Below, piece after piece: positions 15,968-24,208 of a DNA stretch of 37,708 nt (positions within the stretch are counted from its first letter, which is position 1; each line of letters opens with the position of its first letter). Under the pieces are notes generated by a model. It saw only the letters and a program-made list of their open reading frames with translations, was not told the origin of the DNA and ran no database searches. This DNA is from Dehalococcoidia bacterium (GTDB taxonomy: Bacteria > Chloroflexota > Dehalococcoidia > GIF9 > UBA5629), in contig JAFGLP010000093.1 in assembly GCA_016927965.1 (NCBI GenBank), positions 1-37,708 on the forward strand, read 5' to 3'. Made by a program: the position numbers and the translations under genes.

Positions 15968-16007
15968 AAACCGGCCGGTCTTGATATTTCTTTAAGAAAG
16001 TCGACGG

Positions 16008-18479
16008 TTACTCACTCCATTCTTTGGTTACCGTAGCTAAATCCTGGTTGATCACCTGTAAGATGGCCGGTATTTGTGATATCAACATGATCAATACTGC
16101 TGCGACTGCGGCGATCACATAAGAACGTGGCAGTATCTCCAAACTGAAAGTAAAGATATCTTCAGCGCTGGTAGACATTGCATCAAAAAACAGGTGGCTG
16201 ATATATTTGCCCAGAGGGATCCCTGCCACGATGCCGATGATTGAGATCAAAATATTTTCAAGTGAGATCATAAATGAGAGCATCCGGTTTCCCAATCCAA
16301 CGGCGCGCATGGTAGCCATCTCCCTGGTACGCTGTGTAACATTGACCATAACTCCATTGAAGATAATGGCGGCACCCAGCGCCGTTCCCATTATCAGCAT
16401 TATACCTATCATGGCCCAGAAGAAGCCCATCTGTTCATCGAGCATCTGTCTGGTGTCCTCAGTCAGCTCTATCGAAGCAACCTGCGGAATATTGTAAATC
16501 CTTTTGAGCAGATAATCGCTTGGCTCACCCTGGAATTTGACCATGATCGCCGAAGCTGCACCGAAATCTCGCTGCAGTGCCTGGACTTCTCTGAAAGGCA
16601 TATACGCCCTGCCGCCGACATACGACCATACATAGCCCGCCAGCCTGACATCAGTCTCACCGATCACGCCGGTAAGGGGCTCCAGCCTTATGATATCGCC
16701 GATCTCCGCCCCCAATTTGTCTTTATAAGAATCAGGCAGCAATATGCCGTCCGGCTGCACATCGATTTTGAGGCCGTCTGCAGTAATGATATTGAGCATT
16801 TGCGAGTTTTGCTCGATACCTTCAATGCTGGTGTCTACTTTTTTATCTTTGAACCGTATGCGGTAAGGTATATCAATCACCGGCTCGGCGGCGGTGATGC
16901 CTTCGAGATGACTGATAAGGCTGACATTAGAGGCTGCGCTTTCTCCCTGGAGGTGAATAATGGCATCATATTGCTGGACGATATTATACTGGCGGTTCAG
17001 CATTTCGCTTACGGCGTCAACGAAGGACATGGCTACGAGTACCAGGATGATGGCAGAGGCTATGCCTGACGCCATAAAAAGACTCCGCCTGAAATTACGG
17101 AAGATATTACGCACCGGCATTTTAATAAAATAAGGGAATGGGCGCAGCAGGAAAGTCAATGCTTTCATAATATATCTGTTGCCGACACTGGGGGCAGGCG
17201 GCCGCATGGCTTCTGCAGGTTGTATGCGTATGGTGGACCATGCTGGCATTAAGCCTGCCAGCAGCGGGATCAATAAACCGGTTGCCATGCCTCCCAGGAT
17301 GGCTCCCCAGTGTACTCCAGTTACAAAGATCGGTATATTCAAAGCATCTATATACATCTCGGTCAGGCCGTTGGCCCACAGGTGGCCTGCTATTGCGCCG
17401 ATCAATGAGCCGATAGTCCCGACGATCAATGCGAAACCCAGGTAATGAAGCATGACCGTTTTTTGTGAATAGCCCATGGCCCGTATCAGTCCGATCTGAA
17501 TACGCTGCGATTCAACAAGCCGGTTCAGCAGGACGTAGATGGTCAGCGATGCCATGGTCAGAAAAAGCAGCGGGAAAAGGAAAGCCAGCATGGCAAATGA
17601 TTCCATATCCTGCCTGAGTATTTGCACCACGGGAAGGTTCTTTCTCTCGGTCATATAAGCTGTACGTATACCCTGTACAATATCGATGCGCCTGGTCTGC
17701 AGCTCCACTTTATCATCTTTAGACGTCATGCGTTTGATGTAATGGCTTTCCAGGATGGAACGTACCTTGCTCAGTATGGCGGCATGGTCCATATCAGGTG
17801 CAACAGTAAATGTGATCTCGTTGACGGTACCTTCCATGTCGAAGAGCTTTTCCGCCTCATTTAAAGGCATAAAGATGATACCGAAGGTGCGCGGGGTCAC
17901 CATGGGTTCCTGTGCGCTTTTAACCACCCAGATATGTTCTGGACTCATGACGATGCCGCGGATGCGGAAACTGGATTTTACCCCTTCGTTTTCCAGTCTC
18001 AGCCAGTTGCCCGGCCTGAGGTTATAATAATCGGCAAAATGCCGCTCCACCAGTATTTCGCGACCATATGTCCGGCTGAAATAATTACCGGCCTCAATTT
18101 GAACCAGATTTACGGGGGGCATTTGATTTTCAGGCAGCGAAATAACTCTGCCCGTCACCTTTTCACCGGTTTCACCTCCCATGTCTATGAACAGGTCCTT
18201 AACAATGCGGCCGTATGCTTCGACACCGGCTATCTCATTCATATCTTTCACTGCGTTTTGTCCTATCCCGTCGACCGATATCCAGTAATCGGCCATGTTA
18301 AGACGGTCATAAAAGGCGTTGTAGGACATGTTAAGGTTAAGGTAGGCTTCGTAGCAGGTGATGAATATGGAGACTCCGAGAAATATAATGAAGGCTACGG
18401 CACCGTATTGGATTTTATTTTTCCAGACATCTCGTAATAGTTTCAGTTGGATACGCGGCAAGCGCGGAAGTATTACCAT
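16008..18479 (-). CDS. ABC transporter permease with two FtsX domains
   Basis: This 823-residue protein has an N-terminal membrane helix (about 25-47), a first extracytoplasmic domain, three helices of an FtsX core (about 290-415, including an LAFLFPLLFLTMASLTIYVL segment), a further helix at about 460-485, a second outer domain, and a second FtsX core near the C-terminus (about 690-815). This is the double-FtsX architecture of MacB/LolCE-related exporters, which use mechanotransmission rather than a substrate channel. The ATG at 18479 overlaps the ATPase stop codon region by seven bases, so both are co-translated. No membrane-fusion partner or outer-membrane gene is adjacent. Likely cargo is a lipoprotein, peptide or lipid-like compound; it is not determinable here. 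Confidence 0.88.
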   Translation of the reverse strand: MVILPRLPRIQLKLLRDVWKNKIQYGAVAFIIFLGVSIFITCYEAYLNLNMSYNAFYDRLNMADYWISVDGIGQNAVKDMNEIAGVEAYGRIVKDLFIDMGGETGEKVTGRVISLPENQMPPVNLVQIEAGNYFSRTYGREILVERHFADYYNLRPGNWLRLENEGVKSSFRIRGIVMSPEHIWVVKSAQEPMVTPRTFGIIFMPLNEAEKLFDMEGTVNEITFTVAPDMDHAAILSKVRSILESHYIKRMTSKDDKVELQTRRIDIVQGIRTAYMTERKNLPVVQILRQDMESFAMLAFLFPLLFLTMASLTIYVLLNRLVESQRIQIGLIRAMGYSQKTVMLHYLGFALIVGTIGSLIGAIAGHLWANGLTEMYIDALNIPIFVTGVHWGAILGGMATGLLIPLLAGLMPAWSTIRIQPAEAMRPPAPSVGNRYIMKALTFLLRPFPYFIKMPVRNIFRNFRRSLFMASGIASAIILVLVAMSFVDAVSEMLNRQYNIVQQYDAIIHLQGESAASNVSLISHLEGITAAEPVIDIPYRIRFKDKKVDTSIEGIEQNSQMLNIITADGLKIDVQPDGILLPDSYKDKLGAEIGDIIRLEPLTGVIGETDVRLAGYVWSYVGGRAYMPFREVQALQRDFGAASAIMVKFQGEPSDYLLKRIYNIPQVASIELTEDTRQMLDEQMGFFWAMIGIMLIMGTALGAAIIFNGVMVNVTQRTREMATMRAVGLGNRMLSFMISLENILISIIGIVAGIPLGKYISHLFFDAMSTSAEDIFTFSLEILPRSYVIAAVAAVLIMLISQIPAILQVINQDLATVTKEWSE

Positions 18480-19207
18480 TCCAGTCCATCCGGATTGAGA
18501 GGCTGCTCGTTCTGTATTACCTGCACAATCCTGCCGTCACGCATCCTGATCAGCCTGTCAGCAATTGCTCCTACAGGGGCATTATGAGTAACGACAATGA
18601 TGGTTTTATGGTTGGACTGGTTGAGCGTGCGCAGCAGCTTAAAGATACGCTTGCCGGTCTCGAAATCAAGGCTACCCGTGGGTTCATCGCAAAGGATTAC
18701 GGGCGGATCCGTGGCCAATGCCCGTGCGATGGCAACGCGCTGGTTTTCACCGCCTGAAAGCTCGCTGGGGAAATGTTCCATGCGGTCTTCCAGCCCCACC
18801 TCTTTAAGCAGCTGTCCGGCAGTCAGGCGGTTGCCCGCCAGCTCGGCGGCAAACTCGACGTTTTCACGTGCATTGAGTGTGGGAATGAGGTTGAAGAACT
18901 GGAAGATGAAGCCGATCTGGTGACGGCGGTATTCCGTAAGCTGCGACCTGCTCATTGTGGAGATATTGATGCCGCTGACTTCGACTGTGCCGGAGGTGGG
19001 GTTATCCAGTCCCCCGATTAAATTGAGCAGGGTCGTCTTTCCTGAACCGCTGGGACCGAGCAGCACAATGAACTCTCCTGGGAAGACCTCGAGAGAGACC
19101 TCATTTAACGCCACTACCTTGGTATGGTCCATGCTATACACTTTGCGTACCTTATCCAGTTTTACGCTCGGTTGCATCTTAATCTGATCCATATCGCAAG
19201 ACGACAT
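18473..19207 (-). CDS. ABC transporter ATP-binding protein (LolD/MacB type)
   Basis: The 244-residue ATPase has Walker A GPSGSGKT, the Q-loop in FIFQFFNL, the ABC signature LSGGENQR, Walker B VILCDEPTG followed by SLD, and the H-loop VTHN. The sequence near GGLDNPTSG is typical of the LolD/MacB/FtsE class that pairs with FtsX-type permeases. It energises the permease encoded immediately downstream. The start is uncertain: ATGs at 19207, 19192 and 19177 are all in frame and none has a clear Shine-Dalgarno; a TATAAC-like element just upstream could give a very short leader. Confidence 0.93.
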   Translation of the reverse strand: MSSCDMDQIKMQPSVKLDKVRKVYSMDHTKVVALNEVSLEVFPGEFIVLLGPSGSGKTTLLNLIGGLDNPTSGTVEVSGINISTMSRSQLTEYRRHQIGFIFQFFNLIPTLNARENVEFAAELAGNRLTAGQLLKEVGLEDRMEHFPSELSGGENQRVAIARALATDPPVILCDEPTGSLDFETGKRIFKLLRTLNQSNHKTIIVVTHNAPVGAIADRLIRMRDGRIVQVIQNEQPLNPDGLEW

Positions 19208-19286
19208 TAATGTTATATTTAAAATATTACAATAAATATGGCCAAAGTTACATTAACAGGCTGGTGTTTAAAGGTCAGTAAACAAA

Positions 19287-19335
19287 TGTACGCCGGCTTC
19301 AATGGAGTGTTTTAGGATGTGAAAGCCGGCGTACA
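19287..19335. terminator. 13-bp perfect inverted repeat downstream of GAPDH
   Basis: TGTACGCCGGCTT (19287-19299) and its exact complement (19323-19335) flank a 23-base loop. The element lies between the end of the GAPDH gene and the start of the ABC operon, both on the minus strand. A terminator for the GAPDH transcript is likely, but the long loop and lack of a T-run leave an operator or a small repeat element as options. Confidence 0.45.
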
Positions 19336-19365
19336 GCCGGATAAAGGAGGCTTAGGACCCACTAA

Positions 19366-20424
19366 TTAATGTGAATGCATAGCGGCTGTTTCTGCTTGAG
19401 GGCCACTCCGCCTGCTGAGTGATTCAGCTACATGTACCAGCAGATCAACTATACGGCAAGTATAGCTGTATTCATTATCATACCATGCTAATATCTTGGC
19501 CATACCATCTATAATTGTGGTAGATGAAGAATCGACAACTGCACTGAAACGCGTGCCTTTGAAATCCGAGCTTACCAGCTCGGCATCGCACACATCCAGT
19601 ATGCCTTTAAGCTTTCCCCTCGCTGCCTCTCTTAATGCATCATTTATATCTTTAGCTGTAATACCGGTTTTACTCAAAATTACTGTGAGATCGAGCAGCG
19701 AAACCGTCGGAATAGGAACGCGTAGTGCGCTGCCCATCATGCGGCCTTTGAGAGCCGGGATGATTTCCCCGATGGCTTTGGAAGCTCCTGTAGTAGAGGG
19801 AATGGTGTTTTGCAGGGCGCTGCGCGCACGTCTGAGGTCCTTATTCTTCTCATCAAGCAAGACCTGGCTGCTGGTGTAGGCATGCACTGTGAAAACAAAG
19901 CCTTTATTGATAGTAAATGCGTCGTGCAGCACCATGGCAATCGGCGCCAGGCAATTTGTTGTACAGGATGCGCAGGAAATAATATGGTGAGCTGAATGGT
20001 CATATCTCGTATGGTTGACCCCCGGCACGATGGAAATATCTACTCCTTTTCCGGGAGCAGTGATTATGACCTTACTGGCGCCGCGATTTATATGCCCATG
20101 ACTTTGTGAGGCCTGCTTAAATTTGCCTGTTGCCTCTATTATTATCTGAGCGCCGGTGCTTTCCCAGGGGATCAGGGAAGGCTCAAGACCGCTGAGTATC
20201 TTGATGCGTTTATCATTGATAATTAAATCCTTGTCGGTGAAGTCAATATCGCTTGTGAAGGTACCGTAGGTACTATCGTATTTCAGCAGGTGGGCCAGCA
20301 CCGAGGGGCTGCGCATGGAATTTACTGCTACTATATCGAGTGAATCGCTATAATTGGTAGCGATGATTCGTAAAGCCTGGCGGCCTATTCTGCCAAAGCC
20401 GTTTATACCAACCTTAACGGGCAT
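19366..20424 (-). CDS. gap: Type I glyceraldehyde-3-phosphate dehydrogenase, probably NADP-using
   Basis: This 352-residue enzyme starts at an ATG with GGAGG nine bases upstream. NGFGRIGR (8-15) is the nucleotide-binding loop, Cys154 in ASCTTN the catalytic thiol and His181 in FTVHAYT its partner. The position matching the Asp that makes classical GAPDH prefer NAD is Ser36 (VAVNSMRS), and the Leu-Pro pair usual before KDLRRAR is Glu-Lys. Both changes are seen in NADP-using relatives (Bacillus GapB, chloroplast GapA), so I infer NADP use and a gluconeogenic direction. A C-terminal extension of about 15 residues ends with His-rich MHSH. No phosphoglycerate kinase gene is adjacent; an unrecognised gene precedes it by 22 bases. 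Confidence 0.92.
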   Translation of the reverse strand: MPVKVGINGFGRIGRQALRIIATNYSDSLDIVAVNSMRSPSVLAHLLKYDSTYGTFTSDIDFTDKDLIINDKRIKILSGLEPSLIPWESTGAQIIIEATGKFKQASQSHGHINRGASKVIITAPGKGVDISIVPGVNHTRYDHSAHHIISCASCTTNCLAPIAMVLHDAFTINKGFVFTVHAYTSSQVLLDEKNKDLRRARSALQNTIPSTTGASKAIGEIIPALKGRMMGSALRVPIPTVSLLDLTVILSKTGITAKDINDALREAARGKLKGILDVCDAELVSSDFKGTRFSAVVDSSSTTIIDGMAKILAWYDNEYSYTCRIVDLLVHVAESLSRRSGPQAETAAMHSH

Positions 20425-20446
20425 AAATTCTTTCCTCCAATATCAT

Positions 20447-21343
20447 TTAAAATGAACAGCCGGCCAGAGAAATCAGCAACTGCACTTGAGGTGCGGCTTC
20501 CACCCCGATAGTATTGAGATGTGAGAGAGTGGACATCCTGTAATCAAGTGTCAGCTGTTCCAGCTTGCCGATTTCTCTTTCGTTACATTTACACAACAGG
20601 TACTTACAGGACAAATTTAAAAATTCAAACCGTTGTGCTGTGAGCAGCATGCAGATTGAAGAACAGTTGGCTTCCAGAAAGCGGCTGAGGCGGTTGTAAT
20701 CGATGCGGATACTGCTTTCTCCGAAGTCGATCCTTTTCCACATACAGTTCAGTTTACTGTCCTTTTTATACGGCCTGAACATTTGATGAATTATGTTTTT
20801 GGAGATCAAGCCATTGTCCGGGTCGGTACAGTCAACCGAGAGATCGATACCTGCGTTGTTGAAAACTGCAAGGAAGTGGTCCCATTCCTGTAAATCCACG
20901 GGAGTTCTGCCGTCACCATACTCGGAATATTCCCAGGGAAAACTGCCTTCCCCGAAGGCCCACTCATAGATATACGATTGATCGGTAGACCCGAGCGGGC
21001 GGGTGATATGGGCATATCCGTATTCGCCCAGCCTGAAAAAATAATCCTCAAGCTTTTTAATGACCGCATGTTTGAGGAACATCCTGTGTACCGAATTCCG
21101 CGAGTTGTTAAATTCAGTTCTGCGGGCTACCGGTAGAGACTGGTACGTGAAGATGGTCCCTCCTATCCCTGGGAACTCCCGCCGCAATTCAAGGTCGCAC
21201 CGGGCTTCAGAGCCGAATCCAGCTTCGCAAATATACTCGACTTTGGGGCCCGGCATATATGCCGGCAAGGGAGTACCACGGCACCCTGTCAAGGTTACAG
21301 AGGTACGTTCGCCGTTTTGGAGAGAGCCGACGGCAGTTAACAT
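20447..21343 (-). CDS. Hypothetical protein, unrecognised
   Basis: I do not recognise this protein of 298 residues (308 if it starts at 21373). It is soluble, without signal or membrane helix. It contains about ten cysteines, several clustered in the C-terminal third (CKYLLCKCNERE), an aromatic-acidic segment (YIYEWAFGEGSFPWEY) and VDCTDPDNG followed by KNIIHQMFRPYKK. The second half is predicted helical. The ATG at 21343 is preceded by GAGGG; the longer start lacks any site. It ends 22 bases before the GAPDH start, so the GAPDH Shine-Dalgarno lies between them and co-transcription is likely. A distant kinase-like or cofactor-binding fold is conceivable, but nothing decisive is visible. Confidence 0.6.
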   Translation of the reverse strand: MLTAVGSLQNGERTSVTLTGCRGTPLPAYMPGPKVEYICEAGFGSEARCDLELRREFPGIGGTIFTYQSLPVARRTEFNNSRNSVHRMFLKHAVIKKLEDYFFRLGEYGYAHITRPLGSTDQSYIYEWAFGEGSFPWEYSEYGDGRTPVDLQEWDHFLAVFNNAGIDLSVDCTDPDNGLISKNIIHQMFRPYKKDSKLNCMWKRIDFGESSIRIDYNRLSRFLEANCSSICMLLTAQRFEFLNLSCKYLLCKCNEREIGKLEQLTLDYRMSTLSHLNTIGVEAAPQVQLLISLAGCSF

Positions 21344-21525
21344 CTCTTTTCCCTCAGTTAGTTTAATGTTCATCGAGATTACGGTATTGAAAATATCAGG
21401 AACTATCGTAGGGAAATATTTAATTATTGTCCGATATCAATAGAGAATTAAAATTTATAGCCAATCATATTTGTTAATCAGTTATCGTATGAGCAACACG
21501 CTTACGGGTAACCGACTGCCTGGCT

Positions 21526-21870
21526 TTACGCGTTAAGCCCTGCTTGATATCCAGCCAGATAAATGCTTGCTTTGTGCTGGAGACCGTTGATTGAAGTGCG
21601 ATTACCGGCGTAAAGCATTTCCCCTACAATTGCGTTGCAGAACTCATTAGTGCTGTTCTTGATGTTACCGGGCAGGTCTCCCAACGTATAACCCATGGCA
21701 TAAAGCAGATCTTCGTCAATCCCCTTTACAATGGCAAGATCCTGGTCGTCATCCTCATAATAAGGCAATGACCAGAATTTCAGCCCCATTTCTGAAATTA
21801 ACTGCTCGATATCGGAATCAGAAGTGCCAGTGTCAGCCTTTTTAATTAAAGTCTCCAATTTGGTAACCAT
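21526..21870 (-). CDS. Small hypothetical protein
   Basis: This 114-residue soluble protein has an excellent AAGGAGG six bases before its ATG, which argues that it is a real gene. It is acidic in the N-terminal half (SDSDIEQLISEMG, YYEDDDQDLAI) and ends with a Tyr/Ala-rich helix (ASIYLAGYQAGLNA). I see no known motif. It lies in the same direction as the unrecognised gene and GAPDH, separated by about 180 bases, and diverges from the two-component pair. Function unknown. Confidence 0.6.
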   Translation of the reverse strand: MVTKLETLIKKADTGTSDSDIEQLISEMGLKFWSLPYYEDDDQDLAIVKGIDEDLLYAMGYTLGDLPGNIKNSTNEFCNAIVGEMLYAGNRTSINGLQHKASIYLAGYQAGLNA

Positions 21871-22270
21871 TTTGATCCTCCTTAATCAGGGGTAGTGGCA
21901 GGTAGATTTATTTACACTTATATTTAACTATGCTGAAGTGAAATGTACATCACTGTATCGAACAAATCGAGTACATGGATAACCATGATTAATGTGAATG
22001 CCAGGTTTACGGAATAATTAGATTTAAGTCTCGGAATAAGTAAGATAAACTTCGTTCGGTTTTTATGCAGCCGGATAAGCTGGTTAGTCATCAGGGTATA
22101 CAATGAATGTAGAAATAAGGAATCCATTAAGCTAAAATATTGACATCACTGATAAGAATACCGGTGTTCTTTACCAGGGTTGAATGCGGCTGTATACTTA
22201 ATAAACATCTAAATTTATGTTTTTTACTGCTTGCCGGGCAAATGAATGAGATCCAGGGAGCGGAGTTAAA
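21871..22270. other. AT-rich divergent intergenic region
   Basis: These 400 bases separate the small minus-strand gene from the response regulator. They hold the ribosome-binding site of the former (21877-21881), a CATGG/CCATG inverted repeat with a four-base loop (21974-21987), a TTGACA at 22140-22145 without a clear partner, and the promoter listed for the regulator. A 67-codon ORF on the minus strand (21924-22127) lacks a ribosome-binding site and is not accepted. Confidence 0.5.
22170..22198 (+). promoter_or_regulatory. Candidate promoter of the two-component operon
   Basis: TTTACC (22170-22175) and TATACT (22193-22198) with a 17-base spacer lie about 70 bases before the response-regulator start. 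The -10 match is good and the -35 match moderate. Confidence 0.4.
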
Positions 22271-22936
22271 TTGGAACCGATAAGAATTCTTTTAGCAGAG
22301 GATCATGCAGTAGTCCGTGAAAGCATACGTGAGTCGCTAACTCACGAGCCGGAATTTCAAGTTGTGGGTGAGGCAAGTGATGGGGAGGAAGCAGTCAGGC
22401 TGGCCGGTACTCTAACTCCGGATGTCATATTGATGGATATTTCTATGCCCAGGCTGAATGGAATCGATGCTACACGGCAGATAAAGTCTTTTCAGCCCAA
22501 AGTTGCCATACTTATTTTGACGGCGTATGACGATGAACAATATATTTTTTCGGTCCTTTCAGCAGGGGCAGCCGGTTATTTATTGAAGGATATCGGGGTC
22601 CATGACCTGGTAGAAGCGATCAAAACGGTCTATAAGGGAGATTCTGTGCTGCATCCGACCATTGCCAAAAAGGTCCTTAAGAAATTCCGTGCCAATAAGG
22701 AAGAACAGCCGAAAGAGAAAGAATCTGACCTGTTGAGCGAGCGGGAATCTACCGTTTTAAAATTGGCTGCTAGGGGGTTAAGCAATAATGCCATGGCCCA
22801 GGAGTTGCATCTGAGTATCAGTACAATAGAAAGCCATCTGCGCGCAATTTTCAATAAACTGGGAGTCGGCTCGCGGACGGAGGCTGTTATTGAAGCAATG
22901 AAGAGAGGCTGGCTGGCGCTCAAGGACATTTCTTGA
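22271..22936 (+). CDS. NarL/FixJ-family response regulator
   Basis: This 221-residue regulator has a receiver domain (1-120) with acidic pair Glu10/Asp11, phosphorylation site Asp56 (ILMDISMPRLNG) and the conserved Lys in GYLLKD. A LuxR-type DNA-binding domain follows at about 155-215 (LSERESTVLKLAARGLSN, then a recognition helix with STIESHLRAIFNKLGV). A stop codon lies upstream in frame and the only start is TTG at 22271, with GGAG five bases before it. Phosphorylation by the kinase encoded 36 bases downstream would allow dimerisation and binding to target promoters. Targets are unknown; the divergent small gene is one candidate. Confidence 0.93.
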   Translation: MEPIRILLAEDHAVVRESIRESLTHEPEFQVVGEASDGEEAVRLAGTLTPDVILMDISMPRLNGIDATRQIKSFQPKVAILILTAYDDEQYIFSVLSAGAAGYLLKDIGVHDLVEAIKTVYKGDSVLHPTIAKKVLKKFRANKEEQPKEKESDLLSERESTVLKLAARGLSNNAMAQELHLSISTIESHLRAIFNKLGVGSRTEAVIEAMKRGWLALKDIS

Positions 22937-22972
22937 TCTGTACGGCCAATTGAGCGTATAGAGAGGCTGATT

Positions 22973-24160
22973 ATGGCGAGTTTTATCATTATTATCATTT
23001 TGTTGATTGCGCTGGCGGTTACTGCGGGTTTTCTGATCTTGGTTGTTGCCAGGGTTTATCTGAGAAAGAGCGAGCTAGCTTCAGATACGGAAAAAATTAT
23101 ATCAAGGGTCTTGGACGGCATGCCCATGCCGGCATTTGAGATCGACAAGAAGCACAAGGTCATACAATGGAACACAGCATTAGAGGTGCTATCCGGTATT
23201 AAGAAAGAAGATGTAATCGGCACGGATAAGCAATGGAAGGCCTTTTACAATGAAAAAAGACCTGTGATGGCTGATCTTATAGTAGATGAGGCCAGCCAGC
23301 AGAGGATATTGGAAAGATATCCTAACAAAGCCGGAGAATCATCTCTTATTGAAGGTGCCTGGCAGGCTGAGAACTTTTTTCCCTCACTTGGGGAGAATGG
23401 TAAATGGTATCACTTTACAGCCAGTCCAATAATCAACAGGGGAGAAATGGTAGGCGCCATCGAAATACTGGAAGATGTGACGGAGAGGCATACTGCTGAG
23501 GAGAACCTGCGCTATTATGTGGGTCAGGTAACCAATCTGCAGGAGGAAGAACGCAAGTATCTGGCACGTGAGCTGCATGATTCGACGGTACAGACACTGG
23601 TAGCGCTTATTTATCAACTGGATAATTTTATGGCACAAAAGCCTGACCTTACGGAGAGCCAGGTAGCCAAATTGAAGGGGTTTTATCAGAGCCTGAAAAG
23701 GGCGGTGGATGACGTCAGGAATTTCAGCCGCAGGCTGAGGCCGCCTGTTCTTGATGACCTCGGTCTGATACCGGTGCTTGAATGGTTAACCGGTGAATTA
23801 AAAAAGTCTTATGAAATTGATATAGCGCTGGAAATTTCAGGTGAACAGAGGCGCCTGGCCCCGGACATGGAATTAGTGATATTCAGAATTATCCAGGAGG
23901 CTATGATCAATACCGCCAAGCACGCCATGGTCAAATCTGCGAACGTTAAAATATACTACATGTCCGATAAAGTCAAAGTGGAGATTGTTGACCAGGGTAA
24001 GGGCTTTGATCTGCCGGAAAAAATAGGTTCGCTTCCCAGAGATGGAAAACTGGGCCTGGCCGGTATAGCGGAGAGGGTCGAGCTATTGGGTGGTAAGCTT
24101 GAGATCAAATCTCAAAAAGGCGAAGGTACGACCGTCCTGGTGGAATTGCCTGTCAAATAA
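22973..24160 (+). CDS. Sensor histidine kinase, HisKA_3 type, with PAS domain
   Basis: The 395-residue kinase has one N-terminal membrane helix (about 4-28), almost no external loop, a PAS domain (about 40-172, ending EDVTERHTAEENL), a HisKA_3 dimerisation helix with phospho-acceptor His202 (ARELHDSTVQ) and a GHKL ATPase domain (about 290-395, IIQEAMINTAKHA, VDQGKGFD, GKLGLAGIAERV, GEGTTVLVELP). Such kinases (NarX/DegS class) pair with NarL-type regulators, as here. The lack of an outer sensor domain suggests the signal is detected in the cytoplasm by the PAS domain. The ATG has GAGG six bases upstream and the gene is co-directional with the regulator. Confidence 0.93.
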   Translation: MASFIIIIILLIALAVTAGFLILVVARVYLRKSELASDTEKIISRVLDGMPMPAFEIDKKHKVIQWNTALEVLSGIKKEDVIGTDKQWKAFYNEKRPVMADLIVDEASQQRILERYPNKAGESSLIEGAWQAENFFPSLGENGKWYHFTASPIINRGEMVGAIEILEDVTERHTAEENLRYYVGQVTNLQEEERKYLARELHDSTVQTLVALIYQLDNFMAQKPDLTESQVAKLKGFYQSLKRAVDDVRNFSRRLRPPVLDDLGLIPVLEWLTGELKKSYEIDIALEISGEQRRLAPDMELVIFRIIQEAMINTAKHAMVKSANVKIYYMSDKVKVEIVDQGKGFDLPEKIGSLPRDGKLGLAGIAERVELLGGKLEIKSQKGEGTTVLVELPVK

Positions 24161-24208
24161 AATATGGTCCGGTAGTATATACTGTGAAAGTCACGGCAAT
24201 ATAAATCA

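Noticed and set aside
21924..22127. A 67-codon minus-strand ORF with hydrophobic stretches
   Set aside because: No Shine-Dalgarno, no recognisable motif, and it sits in an AT-rich divergent promoter region.
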